DNA from: Planctomycetaceae bacterium
GTDB lineage: Bacteria; Planctomycetota; Planctomycetia; Pirellulales; Thermoguttaceae
NCBI GenBank assembly: GCA_031256755.1
Contig: JAIRPZ010000257.1
Coordinates: forward strand, 1-9,183
Direction of reading: 5' to 3'
DNA: 9,183 nt
This document shows, in pieces, positions 1 to 6,115 of the stretch (within the stretch, counting starts at the first letter, position 1; each line of letters opens with the position of its first letter). The translations under genes and the position numbers were made by a program. The notes beneath the pieces were generated by a model. That model saw only the letters and a program-made list of their open reading frames with translations. It was not told the DNA's origin and ran no database searches.

Positions 1-2
1 CA

Positions 3-128
3 GAATTAGCAGTGTTCCGGTGGATGATCGAGGAATACCGTGTTTCATTTTTTGCACAAAAATTAGGAACCGCCGTCAAGGTTTCTCCGCAGCGTCTTGA
101 TAAACAATTTGAAAAAATACGGCAGTAA
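3..128 (+). CDS. hrpA: ATP-dependent RNA helicase HrpA, C-terminal end (partial at left edge)
   Basis: The frame is open from the left edge and stops at TAA 126-128, giving the last 41 residues of a longer protein. The residues include RWMIEEYRVSFFAQKLGTA followed by KVSPQRLDKQ. This matches the pattern that closes HrpA-type DEAH-box RNA helicases: a W-(M/L)-(I/L)-EE-x-RVS-x-FAQ-x-L-x-T segment, then a (V/I)S-x-(K/R)R motif, at the end of the C-terminal DUF3418 region. HrpA helicases use ATP to remodel RNA and, in E. coli, to act on stalled ribosomes or mRNA; none of the helicase motifs lie inside this window. The stop falls where the family normally ends, so the gene looks intact at this end. 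The identification rests on recall of the family's C-terminal pattern, with no alignment. There is no clear intrinsic terminator in the 122 bases that follow. Confidence 0.72.
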   Translation, partial: ELAVFRWMIEEYRVSFFAQKLGTAVKVSPQRLDKQFEKIRQ

Positions 129-250
129 TCAGCCGTCCGCTTTTTGCCCGGCAGCGGTTCACCGTTCATCTGGTGCATTTCCAACATCGTTGCCCGTCTG
201 CCGCTGCGCGTAAAGTGCCGGATTTTAAGCGACGGGACAGTTTTTCACTC

Positions 251-613
251 CTACCGCAGACGTTTGATTTCTTCCGCCGAAAGACCGGTTAACCGTGAAA
301 TTGCGTCAACGGGAAATCCCTCTTGTCTCATCTTCCACGCCGTCTCCGCTCTCCCTCTGGCTTCGCCTCTGGCTTCGCCTTCGGCGAGTCCGTCGCGGAC
401 GGCATCCACCTTTTGGGACGCAACATCGTGCAAATACTGCTCCCGCGCGTCGTCTATCGCACGCAAACGCACATCCGCATTAAATTGCTGATACGCCTTA
501 TAAGCACTTGTCAATACCGTATCTCCCTTCAATAACGTTTTCATTTCCCCCTCGCTTTTCTTGTCCGCCTCCAACGTGTGAATCAGAAAGGCTACCGCAC
601 AAAGACGGAAACG
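251..613 (-). pseudogene. C-terminal remnant of a PD-(D/E)XK nuclease family transposase (TIGR01784 / Rpn-like)
   Basis: On the minus strand a frame is open from 613 (just after a TGA at 616-614) to TAG at 253-251; the first usable start, a TTG, is at 574, giving 107 aa. The protein has MKTLLKGDTVLTSAYKAYQ, then a YLHD segment, a GEARGEARGRAE run of glycine-spaced charged repeats, and a closing TGLSAEEIKRLR. This is the tail architecture of the PD-(D/E)XK nuclease-family transposases: a helical segment, an (E/A)G-x-x-x-G repeat stretch, and a small 'TGLS-x-EEI' helix-turn-helix-like end. Full members are about 250-330 aa; the N-terminal nuclease domain of roughly 190 aa, with its D-ExK catalytic residues, is absent, and upstream DNA turns into short repeats. 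It is therefore most likely a dead fragment. It converges on hrpA. The family call is fairly firm; loss of function is inferred from the missing domain. Confidence 0.7.
355..390. repeat. 12-bp tandem repeat inside the transposase remnant
   Basis: CTCTGGCTTCGC occurs twice in perfect tandem (355-366 and 367-378) and is followed by a degenerate third unit. On the minus strand the units encode the GEAR-GEAR part of the charged repeat tail. Such in-frame 12-bp units expand and contract readily in this family. Confidence 0.85.
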
Positions 614-624
614 TCAAGGGAAAG

Positions 625-650
625 AAAAGACGGCAGTTTACAGACGGCAG
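625..650. repeat. Direct repeat copy 1 (GACGGCAG type)
   Basis: This 26-base stretch matches 783-808 at 23 of 26 positions. Each copy itself contains GACGGC twice (GACGGCAG appears at the end of both). The two copies bracket the ACAGGATT repeat cluster. The bases between the transposase remnant and uvrA show no gene. Confidence 0.75.
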
Positions 651-672
651 ACCGCAGCAAGAAAAGATTTGA

Positions 673-707
673 ACAGGATTGACAGGATTGACAAGATTCT
701 ACAGGAT
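673..707. repeat. Tandem ACAGGATT-type repeats
   Basis: Four head-to-tail units can be read: ACAGGATTG (673-681), ACAGGATTG (682-690), ACAAGATTCT (691-700) and ACAGGAT (701-707). Clusters of ACAGGATT-like units are a dispersed repeat type that I recall from many environmental bacterial genomes; I cannot verify copy number here. An inverted partner lies at 741-749. Confidence 0.75.
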
Positions 708-749
708 AGGAAAAAAGAGAAAAAAGCAAACCGCAAAAAATATCCTGTA
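700..749. repeat. Inverted repeat within the ACAGGATT element
   Basis: TACAGGATA at 700-708 is a perfect 9-base inverted match to TATCCTGTA at 741-749, with weaker complementarity continuing outward (ATTCT-like sequence on both sides). The 32-base middle is purine-rich, mostly A. A transcript could fold here, but there is no T-run after the stem, so it does not resemble an intrinsic terminator. It is better explained as the two-armed form of the repeat element. Confidence 0.65.
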
Positions 750-782
750 CAATTCTGATAATTGCTGTCTAAATAAAAAGAA

Positions 783-808
783 AAAAGACGGCGGATTGCA
801 GACGGCAG
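783..808. repeat. Direct repeat copy 2 (GACGGCAG type)
   Basis: Imperfect copy of 625-650 (three mismatches in 26). It ends 83 bases before the uvrA start and upstream of its TATAAT box. The frame of uvrA happens to be open leftward through this repeat, which is why a longer spurious N-terminus can be read. Confidence 0.75.
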
Positions 809-876
809 CAAGAGGGCGTGGAAAAACAATTCACCCGCCGTGTTCTTGCCGGAATGCCCTGTCCGGCGAAATCCGT

Positions 877-882
877 TATAAT
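877..882 (+). promoter_or_regulatory. Candidate -10 box of uvrA (TATAAT)
   Basis: A consensus TATAAT stands 9 bases before the uvrA ATG (892). No good -35 hexamer lies at 16-18 bases upstream; TTGCCG at 846-851 is too far (25 bases). Transcription would start near 889, so the mRNA would be leaderless or nearly so. No SOS (LexA) box was recognised nearby. Confidence 0.5.
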
Positions 883-891
883 AGCGGCACT

Positions 892-3800
892 ATGTCTGAT
901 ATTATCGTTAGAGGCGCAAGGGAACACAATTTACAGAACGTCAATCTTGTCCTTCCCCGAAATAAACTGATCTGTTTTACCGGCGTGAGCGGTTCCGGCA
1001 AAAGTTCGCTCGCCTTCGATACCCTCTACGCCGAAGGGCAGCGACGGTACATCGAAAGTTTGTCCAGTTATGCCCGGCAATTTCTGGGACAACTGCCCAA
1101 ACCGGAAGTCGATCATATCAGCGGACTCTCTCCGGCAATTTCCATCTCGCAAAAAACCGGCGGACAATCCCCGCGAAGCACCGTCGGCACAATTACCGAA
1201 ATCTACGACTTTCTCCGCGTGCTTTACGCCCGAACCGCCGCCGGTTTTTGCTCACGCTGCGGCAAACCGATTACCGCCCAAACAAGACAGCAAATTACAG
1301 AACAAATTGCCAATGAACGGCGGACAGCAGACGGCACACTCCTCATTCTTGCCCCGGTCATACGCGGACAAAAAGGGGAGTTCAAAGACCTTTTCGCCGA
1401 TTTGCTGCGGCAGGGATACAGCCGCGCAAGAGTAGACGGACAACTGGTCAAACTGACCGACAACCTCAAACTTGACCGGCAAATGCGGCACGACATCGAA
1501 GTCGTCATTGACCGCCTGCAAGCAGACAGCGGGAATCACAACAGGAAACACGAAGCAAACAGCGAATGGGAAAACCGGCTTGCCGAAGCCGTCGAACGCG
1601 CCCTCGCAGTCGGAGACGGAAATCTGCGGGTGTGCGGAGAAAATACAGAACAATATGCTCATTTTTCGGCAAAATATGCGTGTCCCGATTGCGGAATCAG
1701 TTTTGAACCCCCCTCGCCGCAATTATTCAGTTTCAACACGCCGCGGGGAATGTGTCCGCATTGCAGCGGTCTCGGCGAGATTCACTCTTTCGATCCCGAT
1801 TTGCTGATTCCCGATAAGACAAAATCGTTTCAGCAAGGGGGCATCGAACCGCTCGGCAAATGGCGCGATATGGGACGGTGGCGGCGGCATATCTTTCAGG
1901 GCGTTGCCGATGCCCTCGAAAAAACGTATGAACTGCCGGCGCATACCGTTCTCGAAACCGCTTGGGAAGAACTCGATCCCCGCGTGCAGAAAGCGATCCT
2001 TTGGGGAACCGGCGAAAAACATATCACGTTTACATGGCGCAACGGTTCAAGCGGACATAAATGGGGAGGACAATACGAAGGAATTCTCCCGAAAATGATG
2101 TCGCAGTACCGCGAATCAAAAAGCAAAATGCAGCGGCAGGCAATGGAAAAATATATGAGCGTGATTCCGTGCGGTTTTTGCGGCGGAGAACGGCTCAACG
2201 AGCAGGCACGGGCGTTCAAAATTGAAACGGCAGACCGTACCGTTGATTGGGGACGATGGAATCAGGACGGCACCGGCTGGTTAACGCTGCCGCAACTCTG
2301 CAAATTGCCGATCAGTCAGTTGCAGGTTTTTTTCCGTGACTTGAAATTAACCGCTTCGGGACAGAAAATTGCGGAAGAAGCGTTGAAGGAAATCCGCAGC
2401 CGGCTCGGTTTTTTGGTGAATGTCGGTTTGGAATATTTGACGCTTGCCCGCACCGCCCCGACTCTTTCCGGCGGCGAAATGCAGCGGATCCGGCTTGCCA
2501 GTCAGATCGGCAGCGGTTTGGTCGGCGTACTTTATATTCTGGACGAACCTTCTATCGGCTTGCATCCCCGCGACAATGACCGCCTGCTGGGAACGCTTGC
2601 CCGTCTTCGGGATTTGGGCAACACAGTCATTGTCGTGGAACATGACGAAGATACCATGCGGGCAGCGGATGTGCTGGTCGATTTTGGTCCGGGTCCGGGC
2701 ATACATGGAGGTCATGCACGGATTCTCTCCCTTGACGATGAAAAAAAACTTTGCCATGAAAACAATAAGGAAAATAATAAAGAAAAAAATAAAAAGGGCA
2801 AAGACAAAGACGCAGCCGGTTGCAGCGGAACAAACGATCTTCCGAAATCGTTAACGCTCGATTATCTTACCGGTGCAGAAACGATTCCGGTGCCGTCCAT
2901 GCGGAGACCGGTTGATCCGAAGCGGGCATTGACGATTCACAAAGCCGCCCACAACAACCTGAAAAAAATTGACGTAACCATTCCGCTCGGCGTTTTCGTC
3001 TGCATTACCGGCGTGAGCGGCAGCGGCAAAAGTTCGCTCGTCAATGATATTCTCGTGGAAGCATTGAACCGCGATTTGAATCACGGCATCGGCATGCCGG
3101 GCAGACATGAAAAAATTACCGGCATTGATCGGCTGGATAAGATGATTGACATTGATCAGTCCCCGATCGGCAGGGTTTCGCACAGCAATCCGGCAACATA
3201 CATTAAAGTTTTCGATGAAATCCGTCATCTTTTTGCGGAACTGCCCGAAGCGAAGGTGAAAGGATATTCGCCGGGACGGTTCAGTTTCAATGTCCGGGGC
3301 GGACGCTGCGAAGCATGCGAAGGACGCGGCACTCAGCGGCTTGAAATGGATTTTCTTGCCGATATTTATGTGACATGTCCGGTTTGTCAGGGAACACGGT
3401 TTAATCACGAAACGCTTGCCGTCAAATACAAGGGCAAATCCATTACGGACGTTCTCAATATGGACGTGGAAGAGGCATTAACTCATTTTGAGAATCATCC
3501 GAAGATTCGGCATTACTTGTCGATGCTGAACCGTGTCGGTTTGGGTTATATGAAACTCGGTCAGCCGTCGCCGACACTTTCCGGCGGCGAATCGCAGCGG
3601 ATTAAACTTGCCCGCGAACTTGTCAAACGGAGTACCGGTAAAACGCTGTATTTACTGGACGAACCGACAACCGGTCTGCACTTTGCCGATATAAAAATGC
3701 TGCTCGGTATTCTGCACGAATTCGCCGAAGCGGGAAATACAGTGCTGGTCGTTGAACATAATCTGGATGTCATTAAGACCGCCGACTGGATTATTGATCT

Positions 3801-5883
3801 CGGTCCCGAAGGAGGGGAAGCCGGCGGACGCATCGTTGCCGCCGGTACGCCGGAAGAAATTGCTGCGGACGAAAAATCCTACACCGGATTATCGTTACGG
3901 AAAATGATCGGCAGTCAGCAGTCCTTGTTCGGAAGCCGGCAGGAAAAGGAAAAAACATCTGCGGATCGTCCGCCGCTGACCGGTAATGTTATTGTTGTCC
4001 GCGGGGCATCGGAACACAATCTCAAAAACGTTTCGGTGGAAATACCGAGAGACAAAATGACGGTGTGCAGCGGACCGAGCGGTTCCGGCAAATCTTCGCT
4101 GGCCATGGATACGGTCTATGCCGAAGGGCAGCGGCGGTATGTCGAAAGTTTGTCCAGTTATGCCCGGCAGTTTATCGGACAAATGCAAAAGCCGCATGTC
4201 GAACATATTGAAGGGCTTTCACCGGCAATCGCAATTGAGCAGAAAGCGGCTTCTCATTCGCAGCGCAGCACTGTCGGCACCATTACGGAAATTCAGGATT
4301 ACCTGCGGGTTTTGTTTGCCCGGCTGGGAACGCCGTATTGTCCCTGCTGCGGCGTTCCGGTCTGCACGCAGACGCTTGATGAAATTGTTACGAAAATTAT
4401 CAGCGGCAGCCGGGCGGAAACGGACGGCGGTTCTCCGTCCGCTGACCGTATCTTGATTACTGCGCCGCTGAATGTTGAAGCGGGGCATGTTTATGAGGAT
4501 TTGTGGAAACGGCTGCGGTCTGAAGGTTTTCACCGGGTGCGTATTGACGGCACAACGTATTCGCTGGACACGCCGCCGGACATTGACCGCCGCCGCAAAC
4601 ATGATGTTGAAGTTGTCATTGACCGCATACAATTCGGCAGAAGCGGAACGGAGCCGCTGTTCGGCGATTCGCCGCAGCGTTCCCGAATTGCCGAAAGCGT
4701 GGAGACCGCTTTATCGCGCGGTGCCGGTATTGTTCACGTGATTGATGCGGATGATCAACTGCCGGAGACGAAGTGGCACCGGACGATTCACAGTCAGCAT
4801 TTATCGTGCGGAAAATGCGGCAGAAGTTTTGAACGTCTCACGCCGCATAATTTTTCCGCCAATTCGCCGCTCGGCTGGTGTCCGGTCTGCGAAGGACTGG
4901 GAACGCAGTTAGGTGCCAATCCGGCACTTTTCATCAGCGATCCGAAGTTGACGATCATGCAGGGAGCGGTCGAAATGTTTCCGAATCCGAAAAGTGAAAC
5001 CGGCAAGTCAATGCTGACGGCTTTCTGCACGCAGTGCGGCATTCCGGCGGATATTCCGTTTGATCAACTGGACAGCCGTCACCGGCGGCTCATTTTTCAC
5101 GGTTCCGGCGATATGTGGTTTCGGACGGACGGCGGTGTTCCTTTTGAATTTCAATACAAAGGACTTTATCCGGCAATGGAAGAAGCGATGCGGCTTGTAC
5201 CGTCGCTGCGGATACAGAATGAAGAATTGATCAGCGAAGTGGAATGCGGAACGTGTATGGGCAGCCGGATTCGTGAAGATGCTTCGGCAGTCCGGTTTGC
5301 GGATCGCACGATGGATCAGATTTGCCGGATGCCGCTTGGCAAGTTGCTGCAATTTTTCAGGGACTGGCAGCCGAAGGAAACGGAAAAAAAGGTTGCCGGC
5401 GATTTGCTGAACGAAATCCGCAACCGGCTGCAATTTTTGGTTGATGTCGGTTTGGATTATTTGACGCTGGGCAGACCGGCACCTTCTTTATCCGGCGGCG
5501 AGACGCAGCGGATTCGGCTGGCAGCGCAGATCGGCAGCGGTTTGGTCGGCGTGCTGTATGTGCTGGATGAACCGACGATTGGCTTGCATCCGAGGGACAA
5601 TCACCGGTTAACGGCGGCGTTGCACAAATTGCGGGACTTGGGCAATACACTTTTAGTGGTGGAACATGATCGGGATGTGATTTCATCGGCGGATTACCTT
5701 TTGGATTTCGGACCGCAGGCGGGGGTTCTTGGCGGCCGGGTAACGGCACAGGGTGCGCCTTCGCAGGTCGCCAAACAGCGGTCATCGTTGACGGGTGCGT
5801 ATTTAAGCGGCAGGAAAACGATTCCGATTCCGAAGACGCGGCGGATCAGCAGGGAACAAGCGGCAGCGTGTCCGGTAAGGTAA
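892..5883 (+). CDS. uvrA: UvrA excinuclease subunit A, fused form with three ABC-ATPase halves
   Basis: UvrA is the damage-sensing ABC ATPase of nucleotide excision repair; it loads UvrB onto lesions. From ATG 892 the protein has 1663 aa. ATPase half N1 (residues 1-~610): Walker A 31-38 with K37, insertion-domain CxxC 120/123, zinc module C264/C267/C288/C291, CxxC 427/430, signature LSGGE 525-529, Walker B D551-E552. Half C1 (~680-1015): Walker A 707-714, zinc module C806/C809/C829/C832, LSGGE 896-900, Walker B D923-E924, H956. Half N2 (~1032-1663): Walker A GPSGSGKS 1061-1068, CxxC 1150/1153, zinc module C1306/C1309/C1330/C1333, CxxC 1452/1455, LSGGE 1533-1537, Walker B D1559-E1560, H1592. 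Usual UvrA is about 940 aa; the chlamydial tandem form is about 1790 aa. The fourth half is absent. ATG 892 was chosen because family homology (SDIIVRGAREHNL) begins there; the upstream 71 codons are repeat DNA. A K/N/E-rich linker occupies ~617-640. All three ATPase sites look intact. Confidence 0.96.
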   Translation: MSDIIVRGAREHNLQNVNLVLPRNKLICFTGVSGSGKSSLAFDTLYAEGQRRYIESLSSYARQFLGQLPKPEVDHISGLSPAISISQKTGGQSPRSTVGTITEIYDFLRVLYARTAAGFCSRCGKPITAQTRQQITEQIANERRTADGTLLILAPVIRGQKGEFKDLFADLLRQGYSRARVDGQLVKLTDNLKLDRQMRHDIEVVIDRLQADSGNHNRKHEANSEWENRLAEAVERALAVGDGNLRVCGENTEQYAHFSAKYACPDCGISFEPPSPQLFSFNTPRGMCPHCSGLGEIHSFDPDLLIPDKTKSFQQGGIEPLGKWRDMGRWRRHIFQGVADALEKTYELPAHTVLETAWEELDPRVQKAILWGTGEKHITFTWRNGSSGHKWGGQYEGILPKMMSQYRESKSKMQRQAMEKYMSVIPCGFCGGERLNEQARAFKIETADRTVDWGRWNQDGTGWLTLPQLCKLPISQLQVFFRDLKLTASGQKIAEEALKEIRSRLGFLVNVGLEYLTLARTAPTLSGGEMQRIRLASQIGSGLVGVLYILDEPSIGLHPRDNDRLLGTLARLRDLGNTVIVVEHDEDTMRAADVLVDFGPGPGIHGGHARILSLDDEKKLCHENNKENNKEKNKKGKDKDAAGCSGTNDLPKSLTLDYLTGAETIPVPSMRRPVDPKRALTIHKAAHNNLKKIDVTIPLGVFVCITGVSGSGKSSLVNDILVEALNRDLNHGIGMPGRHEKITGIDRLDKMIDIDQSPIGRVSHSNPATYIKVFDEIRHLFAELPEAKVKGYSPGRFSFNVRGGRCEACEGRGTQRLEMDFLADIYVTCPVCQGTRFNHETLAVKYKGKSITDVLNMDVEEALTHFENHPKIRHYLSMLNRVGLGYMKLGQPSPTLSGGESQRIKLARELVKRSTGKTLYLLDEPTTGLHFADIKMLLGILHEFAEAGNTVLVVEHNLDVIKTADWIIDLGPEGGEAGGRIVAAGTPEEIAADEKSYTGLSLRKMIGSQQSLFGSRQEKEKTSADRPPLTGNVIVVRGASEHNLKNVSVEIPRDKMTVCSGPSGSGKSSLAMDTVYAEGQRRYVESLSSYARQFIGQMQKPHVEHIEGLSPAIAIEQKAASHSQRSTVGTITEIQDYLRVLFARLGTPYCPCCGVPVCTQTLDEIVTKIISGSRAETDGGSPSADRILITAPLNVEAGHVYEDLWKRLRSEGFHRVRIDGTTYSLDTPPDIDRRRKHDVEVVIDRIQFGRSGTEPLFGDSPQRSRIAESVETALSRGAGIVHVIDADDQLPETKWHRTIHSQHLSCGKCGRSFERLTPHNFSANSPLGWCPVCEGLGTQLGANPALFISDPKLTIMQGAVEMFPNPKSETGKSMLTAFCTQCGIPADIPFDQLDSRHRRLIFHGSGDMWFRTDGGVPFEFQYKGLYPAMEEAMRLVPSLRIQNEELISEVECGTCMGSRIREDASAVRFADRTMDQICRMPLGKLLQFFRDWQPKETEKKVAGDLLNEIRNRLQFLVDVGLDYLTLGRPAPSLSGGETQRIRLAAQIGSGLVGVLYVLDEPTIGLHPRDNHRLTAALHKLRDLGNTLLVVEHDRDVISSADYLLDFGPQAGVLGGRVTAQGAPSQVAKQRSSLTGAYLSGRKTIPIPKTRRISREQAAACPVR
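2757..2812 (+). other. Low-complexity Lys/Asn/Glu linker in UvrA
   Basis: An A-rich run built of AAT, AAA, GAA and AAG codons encodes about 18 residues of K, N and E between halves N1 and C1 (about residues 623-640). Ordinary UvrA has here a short conserved tail of the type 'GTPEE...SLTG-x-YLSG'. The later LTGAETIPVP segment resumes that pattern, so the run is an insertion in a surface linker rather than damage to a domain. It may have grown by slippage. Confidence 0.8.
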
Positions 5884-5935
5884 CCTCTATGAACACACGG
5901 CGTTTATAAAACGGCTTCGATACCGCAGAAATGAT

Positions 5936-5977
5936 GCCGCTGAAAAATCATACGGAAACGAAGTGCGGCCCGTTTTT
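5936..5977 (+). terminator. Weak candidate terminator after uvrA
   Basis: GCCGC (5936-5940) can pair with GCGGC (5965-5969), followed by CCG and a run of five T (5973-5977). The stem is short and the loop is 24 bases, so this is a poor intrinsic terminator; it is reported as the best candidate in the spacer. Confidence 0.2.
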
Positions 5978-6009
5978 CATACGCAACAAAATCAAAAATG
6001 TTCGGAAAT

Positions 6010-6028
6010 CCGGCAAAAAACTTGCCGG
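6010..6028. other. Hairpin in the uvrA-TPR gene spacer
   Basis: CCGGCAA (6010-6016) and TTGCCGG (6022-6028) form a perfect 7-bp stem with a 5-base loop. It lacks a T-run on either strand, so it is not a typical terminator. It sits about 25 bases upstream of the candidate -35 box of the next gene. The rest of the 232-base spacer shows no gene. Confidence 0.45.
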
Positions 6029-6053
6029 CGGTGCGGGAACGGCTTGAATGACC

Positions 6054-6081
6054 TTGTATTCCTTTTGTTCTCCGGTACAAT
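6054..6081 (+). promoter_or_regulatory. Candidate sigma-70-type promoter of the TPR protein gene
   Basis: TTGTAT (6054-6059), a 16-base spacer, and TACAAT (6076-6081). The predicted start near 6088 would leave a leader of about 28 bases before ATG 6116. The -10 context CGGTACAAT is identical to that of the grpE promoter at 8342-8350. Confidence 0.5.
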
Positions 6082-6115
6082 GTCCGCCTTTCCGATTCTC
6101 AACCGATCCTAATTC

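Noticed and set aside
129..250. Terminator between hrpA and the transposase remnant
   Set aside because: GCAGCGG (151-157) and CCGCTGC (201-207) could pair, but over a 43-base loop and without an adjacent T-run.
625..808. Possible CRISPR array
   Set aside because: Units are too short, spacing is irregular, tandem copies have no spacers, and no cas gene is nearby.
679..891. 71-codon N-terminal extension of uvrA from a TTG at 679
   Set aside because: It is Lys/Arg-rich translation of repeat DNA, lies upstream of the TATAAT box, and family homology begins at ATG 892.
2851..3408. 185-aa minus-strand frame inside uvrA
   Set aside because: It is opposite the second ATPase half of UvrA, which is strongly conserved in the plus frame; no motif is seen in the reverse product.
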